Below, piece after piece: positions 17,835 to 27,051 of a stretch of 64,000 nt of DNA; positions within the stretch are counted from its first letter, which is position 1, and every line of letters begins with the position of its first letter. The position numbers and the translations under genes are program-made. The stretch is from Lysinibacillus pakistanensis. GTDB taxonomy: Bacteria > Bacillota > Bacilli > Bacillales_A > Planococcaceae. Below the pieces are notes generated by a model. That model saw only the letters and a list, made by a program, of their open reading frames with translations, was not told the origin of the DNA and ran no database searches. Location of the stretch: positions 2,602,501-2,666,500 of the forward strand of contig NZ_CP126101.1 in NCBI RefSeq assembly GCF_030123245.1, written 5' to 3'.

Positions 17835-18641
17835 TTAATTATTGAGAATACGATGTAATTCTTGAACAGGTACAAATAAACCTACTTGACCATATGGCTC
17901 TTTTTTCATCGTGGCAAAGACAATTCCGATTACCTCACCATCATTATTTAACACAGGACTTCCACTGTTTCCTCGATACACAGGTGCTTTCATCATCATA
18001 ACAGGCCCTTGCCAATCCTCAAGATATGTTGATTCAAGTAGTGTACCTTCATTAGCAATGCCCGTAAAGGCTAATGGATTGCCAATAAAATAGACATGTT
18101 CATTTTGACTATAGCTGGGATCTTCAGCAAGTGGAAGGGATGGTAGTTCATCACCAGTTACTTGCAATATTGCTAAATCAACATTAGGGTAGCTTTGCAC
18201 TAACTTTGCTTGCATAATGCCCTCCTCAGGAAAAATAACCGAAAGAGTATGGGCGTCTTCTATAACGTGTGCATTGGTGACGATAAGTCCATCTGCTGAA
18301 ATGGAGAAACCTGTACCTTTACTACTGCCAGTAGATACTTCTACCACCGATTTTTTATAGGTTTTTATATCCTCCTGTGTGGATAGCCTTGTTGATACCT
18401 TCAAAAATTCTATAGCTGGGATGGAGTAAATTTGAAAGATCACCGCAAATGTGTTAATAAATAACACAAGTGCCATACTCCAGACAACCCATTTGATTAT
18501 CGGTTTTTGTTTTTTAGGTTTTTTACCTTGCTGGCGTTCCTCTCTTTCTAGAGCTAACGCCTTTTGCTGTTCAGCAAGGACAAGCTCAATCAATTCTTCT
18601 TCTGTTAGTTCTTCCTCAGTTGACCTATGTATATCATGCAT
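17835..18641 (-). CDS. membrane-anchored trypsin-like serine protease (HtrA-like, no PDZ)
   Basis: The 268-aa protein has a charged cytosolic N-terminus, one transmembrane helix (about 50-70) and an extracytoplasmic S1C trypsin-like domain. The catalytic triad is readable: H125 (T-N-A-H-V), D155 (V-D-L-A-I-L) and S226 (G-N-S-G-S-P-V). Unlike HtrA/DegP it ends right after the protease domain, with no PDZ domain, so regulation must differ. It probably acts in envelope protein quality control. Its start overlaps the 3' end of the broken lipoprotein gene upstream by 8 bp, suggesting a former operon. Confidence 0.9.
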   Translation of the reverse strand: MHDIHRSTEEELTEEELIELVLAEQQKALALEREERQQGKKPKKQKPIIKWVVWSMALVLFINTFAVIFQIYSIPAIEFLKVSTRLSTQEDIKTYKKSVVEVSTGSSKGTGFSISADGLIVTNAHVIEDAHTLSVIFPEEGIMQAKLVQSYPNVDLAILQVTGDELPSLPLAEDPSYSQNEHVYFIGNPLAFTGIANEGTLLESTYLEDWQGPVMMMKAPVYRGNSGSPVLNNDGEVIGIVFATMKKEPYGQVGLFVPVQELHRILNN

Positions 18642-19132
18642 TCATATTACCCCCATACCCAAAATAAAAGGCGCCGCAGAAAGTAAATCTGACTCGATTT
18701 TCTGTAAGGTCGACGTAATAATAAATCGTCACCATCATGTCCTCTATACGGATTAGTCCAATGTTTTTGGCAAAATATTTTGTAGTCGTTAGCGTATCAA
18801 CAGTACATGTTAGCTGAATAACATCATGATAATCGGTAATGCCAACTGTAAGTGAAGCAGTCGATGATTGGATTGTCCAGCCATTGAAACGATGACCCCT
18901 GTTAAGGGCTTTTGTAAAATAGTTTCCATCACTGGCCATGAAGCTACTTCATGTGAGGAAGGTAGTTTGGAATTATCATCTAACACTTCCTTATAGACAA
19001 GCTCAATAGCCATATCTGTCATTCGATAAATCTTTAAAACTACAGGTGTTTTATCACCAACTTAACATTGCTTACGTCGCTACAGCCAATGATTAATAGT
19101 GCAAGAGAAATATAAGTAGCTTGTTGTCTCAT
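18634..19132 (-). pseudogene. frameshifted lipoprotein gene
   Basis: Reading from ATG 19132 gives a lipoprotein signal (M-R-Q-Q-A-T-Y-I-S-L-A-L-L-I-I-G-C) that soon hits a stop. Shifting frame continues as G-D-K-T-P-V-V-L-K-I-Y-R-M-T-D-M-A-I-E. A second shift near P-L-T/G-H-R-F-N-G-W-T-I continues to T-T-T-K-Y-F-A-K-N-I-G-L-I-R-I-E-D and a stop at 18634. The three pieces together read like one secreted protein of about 165 residues whose tail resembles the 'Y-F-A-K-x-I-G-L-I' end seen in several Bacillales lipoproteins. At least two frameshifts are needed; sequencing error cannot be excluded. Confidence 0.65.
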
Positions 19133-19191
19133 AGGCAAACTCTTTCAGCTTTTTTCCTTCATTATACGTGAAGTTTAACGGAATACGAATG

Positions 19192-20187
19192 TTATGAATA
19201 CCAGCTTTCTAAAAAGCTAATTTGTTTTTTTGATGCATCAACACGTATACGTAAACCAATTGGTATCGCATGGAGAGGGTGGGTGTGGCAGCAATCGACT
19301 TCCGCAATAATAGGAATATTGTTACCATCAAGAACCTCTAGCAGGACTTCAAAAGGTTTTCTCCCAGTTCCTAAATCGTCATATTGTTCATGTTTGCCTA
19401 AAATGATTGCAGCAGCTTTGTCAAAAACGCCATGTAATTTAAGCATAGTAAAGTTTTTCTCGACAACTGCAATGGTTTTGGATGTATCCTCAAGCAATAA
19501 AATATCTCCTTCTTTTATTTGTGGAAAAAAGGGGGTTCCAATAAAACCGTACATTGTATTGATATTTCCACCTATTAGACGTCCTTCAGCAACACCAGAC
19601 TGGGCCGTAATCCAAGAATTCGGATGTTGTGTTTTTTCAGAAGTTTTTTCTAACCGATTTAGTCGGTCATCTGTCCAAATTGGTGGCACTGGCATATCGT
19701 AGGGAATGGGTAGAGAATGCATAAATAAATTTTTAAAATATTGTTGCGTATATTGCACAAATGGCGGAAATTCACCGAATGTTGAAGCAACAGAAGGACC
19801 GTAAAAAACAGGGATTTCCGTCTTTGCATACATTCCAAGTAATATAGCGGTCACATCAGATAAACCTACAAGCATTTTTGGATTTTGCCGAAATGCTTGA
19901 TAATCCAAATAAGGCAACATACTATTAGCGTTTGTACCGCCCATTGTCGGTAAAATCATTTTTACTTGAGGATCACGTAGAAGGGCATTGAATTCTTGAG
20001 CACGTTCCTTCGGGGTACCAGAGCGATAAAAATCATCTTTGCCTGTTAAAGAACCCTCACGAATGATTAAGCCAAGTGCTTCCAGACGCTTCTTTCCACG
20101 TTCATAGCGAGCTTTTGCTGTTACAGTAGCTGGTTTGGAAGGCGAGTATATGCCGATCATATCGCCTTTTTTTAAAGGGGAAAACAT
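19192..20187 (-). CDS. LD-carboxypeptidase family protein (peptidase S66)
   Basis: This 331-aa S66-family Ser peptidase resembles LdcA/MccF. The N-terminal domain shows the G-D-x-I-G-I-Y-S-P-S start and T-M-G-G-T-N-A-N-S-M-L-P; the nucleophile elbow is G-L-S-D-V-T (Ser). The C-terminal domain carries a G-R-L-I-G-G-N segment, an L-L-L-E-D acid and a C-H-T-H-P His near the end. Members cleave L,D-peptide bonds in murein tripeptide/tetrapeptide recycling or, as in MccF, detoxify microcin-like adducts; the sequence does not decide between these. No signal peptide, so cytosolic. The start ATG 20187 has an AAAGAGG site. Confidence 0.9.
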   Translation of the reverse strand: MFSPLKKGDMIGIYSPSKPATVTAKARYERGKKRLEALGLIIREGSLTGKDDFYRSGTPKERAQEFNALLRDPQVKMILPTMGGTNANSMLPYLDYQAFRQNPKMLVGLSDVTAILLGMYAKTEIPVFYGPSVASTFGEFPPFVQYTQQYFKNLFMHSLPIPYDMPVPPIWTDDRLNRLEKTSEKTQHPNSWITAQSGVAEGRLIGGNINTMYGFIGTPFFPQIKEGDILLLEDTSKTIAVVEKNFTMLKLHGVFDKAAAIILGKHEQYDDLGTGRKPFEVLLEVLDGNNIPIIAEVDCCHTHPLHAIPIGLRIRVDASKKQISFLESWYS

Positions 20188-20259
20188 AAAATACCTCTTT
20201 CTATTTTTTATCAGACAAGGCTATTATACATGATTTTACAATTTAATGGGCTAGAATGA

Positions 20260-20285
20260 TTTACATAATAATATTATTATGTAAA
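20260..20285. promoter_or_regulatory. 26-bp perfect palindrome upstream of dinB-like gene
   Basis: TTTACATAATAAT followed directly by its exact reverse complement (20260-20285). A 22-bp core of the same palindrome recurs at 31221-31242 in front of the pseudo-protease/recQ genes. Perfect symmetry and repeated use in promoter regions suggest an operator for an unidentified dimeric regulator. Confidence 0.65.
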
Positions 20286-20363
20286 CTATATATCAGAAAC
20301 TTGTAAGAGAGTTTAGAATTTACTATGATAGAAATGAAATTACCAAAAATGGGGGGCATCATA

Positions 20364-20834
20364 ATGTATCGACTAGTAGATGATTTTTTAAATGATTGGA
20401 CAGCAGCATCTCCAGGGACAATTCAAGTATTAAAGGCGGTAACGGATGACAAGCTAGGACAAAGCATCGTGGAAGGCCATAGTACACTTGGTTGGTTAGG
20501 TTGGCATTTAGTTGGCGCGGCAGGTTACTTTAGTTATTTAGCAGGTTTAAAGGTGCCGATGATTCGACAAGAAGATCCTATTCCAGCTACAGCTGCTGAG
20601 ATTGTAGCGGCTTACGAAAAAATAGCAAATAGTATTAAAGAGGAAGCAGTAAAGCTATCAGATGAAGATTTAGTCGAGGAAGTAAAGGGCTTTGCAGGTC
20701 CAACCCAAAGAGGCGCATTATTACGTGTATTAATCGATCATCAAACACATCATCGTGGACAGATGACTGTGCTGCTACGACAAGCAGGTCTCCCAGTGCC
20801 AGGTGTGATGGGACCGACAAAGGAAATGCAATAA
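20364..20834 (+). CDS. DinB family protein
   Basis: This 156-aa four-helix-bundle protein of the DinB/YfiT metal-binding superfamily has the His triad: G-W-H-L in helix 2, and H-Q-T-H-H-R-G-Q near the C-terminus. Family members bind divalent metal and include thiol-dependent transferases; the specific function is unknown. ATG 20364 is preferred over the in-frame ATG at 20325 because a G-rich ribosome site (GGGGGG) directly precedes it. The 26-bp palindrome lies about 80 bp upstream, and a strong terminator follows. Confidence 0.88.
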   Translation: MYRLVDDFLNDWTAASPGTIQVLKAVTDDKLGQSIVEGHSTLGWLGWHLVGAAGYFSYLAGLKVPMIRQEDPIPATAAEIVAAYEKIANSIKEEAVKLSDEDLVEEVKGFAGPTQRGALLRVLIDHQTHHRGQMTVLLRQAGLPVPGVMGPTKEMQ

Positions 20835-20842
20835 AATATAAG

Positions 20843-20879
20843 GCAGCAGACAAACATATTTTGGTCTGCTGCTTTTTTT
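20843..20879 (+). terminator. intrinsic terminator of the dinB-like gene
   Basis: GCAGCAGAC (20843-20851) pairs with GTCTGCTGC (20864-20872), followed by seven T residues. Confidence 0.9.
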
Positions 20880-20881
20880 GT

Positions 20882-20910
20882 TTGACACTTACCTACTAGT
20901 AAGTTAGTAT
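20882..20910 (+). promoter_or_regulatory. promoter with embedded TetR operator
   Basis: TTGACA (20882-20887) and TAGTAT (20905-20910) are 17 bp apart. The spacer is filled by a perfect inverted repeat ACTTAC-CTACTA-GTAAGT (20887-20904). A repressor bound here would block RNA polymerase. The expected transcription start (about 20917) coincides with the ATG of the TetR gene. Confidence 0.75.
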
Positions 20911-20916
20911 ATAGCC

Positions 20917-21474
20917 ATGACAAATCGTAAATTACAAATTATCGAATTAGCCTTGAAAAAAATTCAAGAAAAGGGATTTTCAGCTTTTAGTTATGATGAT
21001 TTAGCTAAAGAATTAGGCGTCACAAAAGCAAGCATTCATTACCATTTTGAAAAGAAAGGAGACTTGGGGATTGCTGTTTGCGAAAGGATTCAAAATGGAC
21101 TTGAGGGGGCCTATACAACTATTAAAGAAGCAGCTATTAATGCTGAAGAAAAGCCTTTCGCCTTTATTTTACAACGAGTCAAATTTCTAGAACAGGACGG
21201 TGTTTGCCCGATTTCTGCATTACAGGCAGATTATAATGATTTACCATTGCAAATGCAGGAAAAAATTCAACAACTCAGTCAAATGGAAATCGATTGCTTT
21301 GTAGATTTACTGAAAGATGCAAAGCAAAAGGGCTCGTTACAAACGACTGAGGATTTGGAGGCACTGGCAATTATGCTTATTGCAAGTACGAAAGGAGCAC
21401 TGCAATATAAGCGCGTATTAGGGGAAAGCTTCTTTACTAAAATGCTTGACCAATTAAAGGGACATTTACAATAA
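20917..21474 (+). CDS. TetR family transcriptional regulator
   Basis: The 185-aa regulator has an N-terminal TetR helix-turn-helix (about residues 8-50: F-S-A-F-S-Y-D-D-L-A-K-E-L-G-V-T-K-A-S-I-H-Y-H-F) and a helical ligand-binding/dimer domain with C-P-I-S-A-L as in QacR-like and fatty-acid-linked members. No ribosome binding site is visible before ATG 20917, and the promoter geometry puts the transcription start on or next to the ATG, so the mRNA may be leaderless. It probably represses itself and the FabF gene 29 bp downstream through the inverted repeat in its promoter. Confidence 0.9.
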   Translation: MTNRKLQIIELALKKIQEKGFSAFSYDDLAKELGVTKASIHYHFEKKGDLGIAVCERIQNGLEGAYTTIKEAAINAEEKPFAFILQRVKFLEQDGVCPISALQADYNDLPLQMQEKIQQLSQMEIDCFVDLLKDAKQKGSLQTTEDLEALAIMLIASTKGALQYKRVLGESFFTKMLDQLKGHLQ

Positions 21475-21503
21475 TTCATGGAAAAAGTGAAGGAGAGTCA
21501 TTC

Positions 21504-22739
21504 ATGGTACGAAGAGTAGTAATAACAGGATATGGTGTAGTCTCACCATTAGGTAATTCAGTGCAAGCTTTATGGACAAATATTACAGAAGGAAAGTCAG
21601 GAATAAAAAAACTACAATCAGAGGAATTTTCTACTATTTCTACCCAAATTGCAGGATACATCACTTATTTTGATGCCGCTCAGTATATGGATAAAAAAGA
21701 AATTAGTAAATATGATGTCTTTATTCAATATGCACTTGCTGCTGCACAGCAAGCTTTGGAGCAAGCAAACTTAGATATGGGGAGTATTGATCAAACTCGT
21801 TTAGGCGTTTATATAGGCTCAGGTATTGGAGGCATTGATACTATTTTAGCAAATCATCAAAACATGCTGGATAATGGTCCACGTAAGGTTTCTCCCTTTA
21901 TGGTACCCATGATGATTAGCAATATGGCCGCAGGTATTATAGCGATAAAAACGGGCTTTAAAGGCCCAAGCTTTTCACCAGTTTCAGCCTGTGCAACGGG
22001 GAATCAAGCAATTGGAGAGGCTTTCTTAAATATTAGACATGGTTATGCAGATGGGATTTTGGCAGGAGGAGCAGAGGCGCCAATTAATCCCCTTAGCTTT
22101 GCTGGTTTCTCTCGTATGAAAGCCATGTCTACAAGGAACGATGAGCCAACAAAGGCAAGTCGTCCATTTGACAGCCATCGCGATGGATTTGTGATGTCAG
22201 AAGGATCAGGTGTAGTATTTCTGGAGGAATATGAACATGCGAAAAAAAGAGGTGCAACAATTCTCGGTGAAATTGTAGGCTATGGCGTAACAACAGATGC
22301 TTATCATATTACATCCCCTGATTTTACAGGGGCGGCAAATGCGATGAATCTAGCCTTAAAAATGGCTGATATAGATTTGTCAGCTGTTGATTATATTAAT
22401 GCACACGGTACTAGTACACCAGAGGGAGATAGATCTGAAACAAGGGCAATAAAAAGCGTTTTTGGTGAACATGCCTATCACTTAAAGGTAAGTTCTACAA
22501 AATCTATGACAGGTCACCTCTTTGGGGCAGCTGGAGGGATAGAAGCTGTTATTACCTTAAAAAGTATAATGGACAGTATTGTACCTCCAACAATCAATTA
22601 TGAAACACCAGATCCAGAATGTGATTTAAATTATGTGCCAAACGAGGCGATACATCAACCAGTCAATCTAGCCTTGTCTAATGGCTTCGGTTTTGGTGGC
22701 CATAATGCAGTATTGGCTTTTAAAAAGTTTGAGGAATAG
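21504..22739 (+). CDS. fabF: beta-ketoacyl-ACP synthase II (FabF-like)
   Basis: This 411-aa condensing enzyme elongates acyl-ACP with malonyl-ACP in fatty-acid synthesis. The thiolase-fold catalytic triad is present: the nucleophile Cys in S-A-C-A-T-G, His in N-A-H-G-T-S-T and His in M-T-G-H-L-F-G-A-A-G. The C-terminal G-F-G-F-G-G-H-N is typical. A GGAGAG site precedes ATG 21504. It stands alone with a TetR gene rather than in a fab cluster, so it may be a second, regulated FabF (for example for modified fatty acids or inhibitor resistance) rather than the housekeeping copy; this is inference. Confidence 0.92.
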   Translation: MVRRVVITGYGVVSPLGNSVQALWTNITEGKSGIKKLQSEEFSTISTQIAGYITYFDAAQYMDKKEISKYDVFIQYALAAAQQALEQANLDMGSIDQTRLGVYIGSGIGGIDTILANHQNMLDNGPRKVSPFMVPMMISNMAAGIIAIKTGFKGPSFSPVSACATGNQAIGEAFLNIRHGYADGILAGGAEAPINPLSFAGFSRMKAMSTRNDEPTKASRPFDSHRDGFVMSEGSGVVFLEEYEHAKKRGATILGEIVGYGVTTDAYHITSPDFTGAANAMNLALKMADIDLSAVDYINAHGTSTPEGDRSETRAIKSVFGEHAYHLKVSSTKSMTGHLFGAAGGIEAVITLKSIMDSIVPPTINYETPDPECDLNYVPNEAIHQPVNLALSNGFGFGGHNAVLAFKKFEE

Positions 22740-22768
22740 GTAGTAAAAAAAATAGATGATTCATTAAA

Positions 22769-22805
22769 GGATGGTATGAAATTGGATGTTCATGCCATCT
22801 TTTTA
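22769..22805 (+). terminator. intrinsic terminator of the tetR-fabF operon
   Basis: GATGGTATGA (22770-22779) pairs with TCATGCCATC (22790-22799, one G-T), followed by T residues. Confidence 0.8.
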
Positions 22806-22910
22806 TGTGTCATTCGTCAATAAGTTTTTCTTATGATTTTGTAGTGAAAATTCATATTTATGCTTATGTTCATTATGGGTTAAATTTAGGTATAGAAGGG
22901 GAGATGGAAG

Positions 22911-23167
22911 ATGAGAATTTTTGATGCACATTTTCATATTATTGATTTTCCGATAAAAGAAAACCAGGGATACACACCTCCAAACTTTATTGTCGAAGAT
23001 TATCAAAATGAAACTACTGAATTCAACGTCTTGGGTGGGGCGATTGTATCAGGATCGTTTCAAGGATTTGACCAGGAATACTTGTTGAAAGTATTCAACA
23101 GCTTTTTGATGAACAGGCTGCTGATAAGATCCTTTATAAAAATGCTCTTCAATGGTATTTTAAATAA
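22911..23167 (+). pseudogene. amidohydrolase gene with internal deletion
   Basis: The frame from ATG 22911 starts M-R-I-F-D-A-H-F-H-I-I-D, the metal-binding D-x-H-x-H strand of amidohydrolase TIM barrels, and continues normally to about residue 60. Then another frame (from about 23097) reads Q-L-F-D-E-Q-A-A-D-K-I-L-Y-K-N-A-L-Q-W-Y-F-K-stop, the usual C-terminal tail of such enzymes (K-I-L-x-x-N-A). The middle (roughly 170 residues) is missing and the junction is out of frame, so the gene cannot give an active enzyme. The first frame alone ends at 23195. Confidence 0.75.
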
Positions 23168-23170
23168 ACA

Positions 23171-23205
23171 AATCCTCTACCAAGGCTTACGGTAGAGGAT
23201 TTTAT
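23171..23205. terminator. bidirectional terminator
   Basis: AATCCTCTACC (23171-23181) pairs with GGTAGAGGATT (23191-23201), with A/T flanks on both sides. It serves the ABC-F gene on the - strand and the amidohydrolase remnant on the + strand. Confidence 0.85.
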
Positions 23206-23211
23206 GTGGAA

Positions 23212-24873
<1,662 letters not shown>

Positions 24874-24913
24874 CTATAAACATTATTAAATCAAGGTTTA
24901 GCATCATTTAAAT

Positions 24914-25236
24914 TATCAAGAGCACAAAAAGAAATTTAGAAACTTTGAATAACAATATAGAAGACCATCTGACAGAAAAGGATTTCTGGGGTACTCTTCG
25001 AGATTTATAAGGAAATCCTGTACCTAAACCAGGTGGTGGATACTGGAATCATTTAAAAGAAATAAAGGATTTATATAAAGGTTTTAAATAAAATTGAAAA
25101 ACGAATAGAAGGGTCGTTAAAGAATCAGAATATGAATGAATCTGAGCGTAAATTACTACAAGAGGCATTAGATAAAGTAAACACATATATTAAAAAAATT
25201 GAAGATTTATTTTTTTTATATGGAGGTATTAAAAAA
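24914..25236 (+). pseudogene. remnant of a polymorphic toxin C-terminus (type 28-like)
   Basis: Across a frameshift, a TAA and a second frameshift, this stretch reads L-S-R-A-Q-K-E-I ... E-D-H-L-T-E-K-D-F-W-G-T-L-R-D-L-stop-G-N-P-V-P-K-P-G-G-G-Y-W-N-H-L-K-E-I-K-D-L-Y, then N-K-I-E-K-R-I-E-G-S-L-K-N and E-S-E-R-K-L-L-Q-E-A-L-D-K-V-N-T-Y-I-K-K. This matches my memory of the polymorphic toxin type 28 domain found at the C-terminus of LXG/T7SS effectors of Bacillales. The N-terminal delivery part is absent. An immunity-gene remnant follows directly, as in intact loci. Confidence 0.6.
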
Positions 25237-25530
25237 ATGTCTATAGGCATGACAATTGGTGAAGTTATAATTTGCCAGCCCCATACAGTAATGACGATTA
25301 TAGCTTGGAACAATGGTACATGGAATTTTATAAAAAACAGGTAAAAGAGTTATCAACGTTAGATGTTATTAGAATGTCAGAACAGAACATTTTGGAAGAG
25401 TTAGCAATTAAGAAGGTTGTTGAAATTTTACATGAAGATCCGTTAACATTCACCATGTTATGTAGAAATATCTGTAAAAGGTGGTGGATGTCATAAGTTA
25501 CAGAACAATAGTGGCAGTACGTTTTATTCA
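25237..25530 (+). pseudogene. remnant of a contact-dependent inhibition immunity gene (CdiI-like)
   Basis: A TGGAGG site precedes ATG 25237. After a frameshift the sequence continues as P-A-P-Y-S-N-D-D-Y-S-L-E-Q-W-Y-M-E-F-Y-K-K-Q-V-K-E-L-S-T-L-D-V-I-R-M ... N-I-L-E-E-L-A-I, characteristic as I recall of 'contact-dependent growth inhibition system immunity proteins'. A further frameshift near M-L-C leads to V-E-I-S-V-K-G-G-G-C-H-K-L. Its place right after the toxin remnant supports the pairing. Confidence 0.6.
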
Positions 25531-25576
25531 AACGTAAACCAGATGATTTAGCGATTATAGGTTTATCTAGCTTATT

Positions 25577-25711
25577 TTGACTCACGAAGAACATGAGAAA
25601 TTAACAGATGAAATTGCCCTAAATCTATTGCAAGAACAAGGTTACAATGTAATCAGGATGATTCATAATGAAGAAAATATAATATGTGTTAATTTTGGTG
25701 ATCAATTTTAG
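25577..25711 (+). pseudogene. 44-codon gene fragment, unrecognised
   Basis: From a TTG at 25577 the frame reads L-T-H-E-E-H-E-K-L-T-D-E-I-A-L-N-L-L-Q-E-Q-G-Y-N-V and ends V-N-F-G-D-Q-F-stop. It looks like a protein C-terminus but has no ribosome site. Just upstream another frame reads D-D-L-A-I-I-G-L-S-S-L-F, suggesting a frameshifted longer gene. It probably belongs to the same decayed toxin/immunity locus. Confidence 0.4.
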
Positions 25712-25735
25712 ACGTTTGACACATATAAACAATTG

Positions 25736-25775
25736 TTCAGGACTCACTTCAAAAATGAGTGCCTGGTCTTTTTGT
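25736..25775 (+). terminator. probable terminator of the decayed locus
   Basis: An imperfect stem pairs CAGG-ACTCA with TGAGTGCCTG around an A-rich loop, followed by TCTTTTT. Confidence 0.5.
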
Positions 25776-25806
25776 GTTGTGGTGAATATTAAATTTTATA
25801 AAATTG

Positions 25807-26142
25807 CTATGGACCACAAATCGAGAAACAAGTGTGCTCTTCGAAATTTTTTTGTACCCAATCATCTATTTTGTTAAAAAAACGGATGAAATCGATGTCC
25901 ATTGAATTATTTAAAGTACATGCAATGAAAGCGATTTGATTCCATTGTTTAAGGTTAACTGAATTTGGACCAAAATAATTAAAATTCGGTAAAACTTTAT
26001 ATATATGTAGATGTAAAAAAGCAAATGCCTCTTCTGTTAAAAAAATTGAAGATTCATGCCAATGTTCATTTTTAAAATCACCGCGCATGAATTCAAAAAC
26101 ATCACGTTGTTGTAAGTTTTTTAATGTATGTATTTTAATCAT
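25807..26142 (-). CDS. hypothetical protein, possible orphan immunity protein
   Basis: The 111-aa protein is not recognised. It is rich in aromatic residues (W-H-E-S-S-I-F-L-T, L-P-N-F-N-Y-F-G-P-N), has no signal peptide or membrane helix, and ends F-S-I-C-G-P. An AGGAGG site lies 5-6 nt before ATG 26142, so it is likely expressed. Its place next to the toxin/immunity remnants and its small size fit an immunity protein for an effector no longer present, but no family motif supports that directly. Confidence 0.6.
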   Translation of the reverse strand: MIKIHTLKNLQQRDVFEFMRGDFKNEHWHESSIFLTEEAFAFLHLHIYKVLPNFNYFGPNSVNLKQWNQIAFIACTLNNSMDIDFIRFFNKIDDWVQKNFEEHTCFSICGP

Positions 26143-26157
26143 TTAATCCTCCTTATC

Positions 26158-26183
26158 TAAAAAGCCACTCATTTTGAGTGACT
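26158..26183 (-). terminator. intrinsic terminator of the DUF4429/SHOCT gene
   Basis: On the reverse strand, AGTCACTC pairs with GAGTGGCT around a short A/T loop, followed by TTTTT. It starts at the stop codon of the DUF4429/SHOCT gene. Confidence 0.75.
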
Positions 26184-26647
26184 TATATCCCTAACAATTG
26201 CTTTTTCTTTGCTTCAAATTCGTCTTGTGTTAAAATCCCTGCATCTAGTAGTTCTTTCATTTTAATAATTTCATCTGCGGCACTTACAGCTGTAGATTGA
26301 GCAGTAGTCGAATCAGCATGACGTTTTGATTCAATCAAATCTACCATTTCTCGTGCTTGCTTTAATTCTTTTTTTACAAATGTGATTGAATTCTCGTCTT
26401 TTACAGCTGCCATTGTTCCACCTTTTGTTTCACTAGATCCGGAATAAGCAAACTGAATATATCCAGTAGTGAGTCCGGGCTCTTTGAATTGGATGGCAGT
26501 AATCGATTTAATAGGAATTGATTTTTCTCCTTTTGAACCGCCTTTGTTAATGAAGTTTGAAAAACCTTTAGATTGAATTTTTACGTTGTAGTCATCCACA
26601 GTTACAGTGAATTTTCCATTAGATTTAAACTCATATACTTTTGACAT
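26183..26647 (-). CDS. DUF4429/SHOCT domain protein
   Basis: The 154-aa cytosolic protein has an N-terminal beta-rich DUF4429-like (PH-like) domain (about 1-100; G-E-K-S-I-P-I-K-S-I-T-A-I-Q-F-K-E-P and G-Y-I-Q-F-A-Y-S-G) and a C-terminal SHOCT motif (about 125-154; I-I-K-M-K-E-L-L-D-A-G-I-L-T-Q-D-E-F-E-A). Such proteins may bind membranes or other proteins; no enzymatic role is known. The ribosome site is AAAGGAGGA. It is often found as cargo in variable or phage-derived regions, matching its surroundings. Confidence 0.85.
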   Translation of the reverse strand: MSKVYEFKSNGKFTVTVDDYNVKIQSKGFSNFINKGGSKGEKSIPIKSITAIQFKEPGLTTGYIQFAYSGSSETKGGTMAAVKDENSITFVKKELKQAREMVDLIESKRHADSTTAQSTAVSAADEIIKMKELLDAGILTQDEFEAKKKQLLGI

Positions 26648-26779
26648 AACTAGATTTCCTCCTTTGAAGTTTGTTTCTATGAAATAAACTATACCAAATA
26701 GCCCAAATTGTGTCAGTATTAAATATGAAAATAAAAACAGACAACTGTAATTAATATCTGTCTCACAATCTGTTTTGGA

Positions 26780-26880
26780 CCGTTTACCTTGTTCAATTAC
26801 TTCCTCAAAGGCTGCTTTAATTTCCTCAATCGTATAGCCAGCGCCAGTAATTTTTGGGTTGTTTGTTCTAGTTTATTCAT
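26780..26880 (-). pseudogene. frameshifted small gene
   Basis: A GAGGAT ribosome site and ATG 26880 start M-N-K-L-E-Q-T-T-Q-K, then the frame goes wrong at an A5 run. One base over, it continues I-T-G-A-G-Y-T-I-E-E-I-K-A-A-F-E-E-V-I-E-Q-G, a typical short helical protein. A single-base frameshift is the simplest explanation. Function unknown. Confidence 0.45.
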
Positions 26881-27051
26881 TTTGATATCCTCATTTATAT
26901 TTTATCTATCTCTAACATTAATAATATTGAAATTGGCTAGAAATATCAAAAGAGTCGTACTTGTAGGGGCGTATAGGTTTTTTACTTGGTTCCCAAACAT
27001 TGAGGGTCTTTGTTTTATTTTGTAGAATGAATGTAAGGGAGGCGAGCTAAC

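Noticed and set aside
19283..19702. 139-codon + strand ORF antisense to the LD-carboxypeptidase gene
   Set aside because: Fully contained antisense in a clear S66 peptidase gene; no independent evidence.
26789..27025. 78-codon + strand ORF with hydrophobic stretches
   Set aside because: It lies antisense to a better supported small-gene remnant, has no good ribosome site, and reads like translated AT-rich noise.
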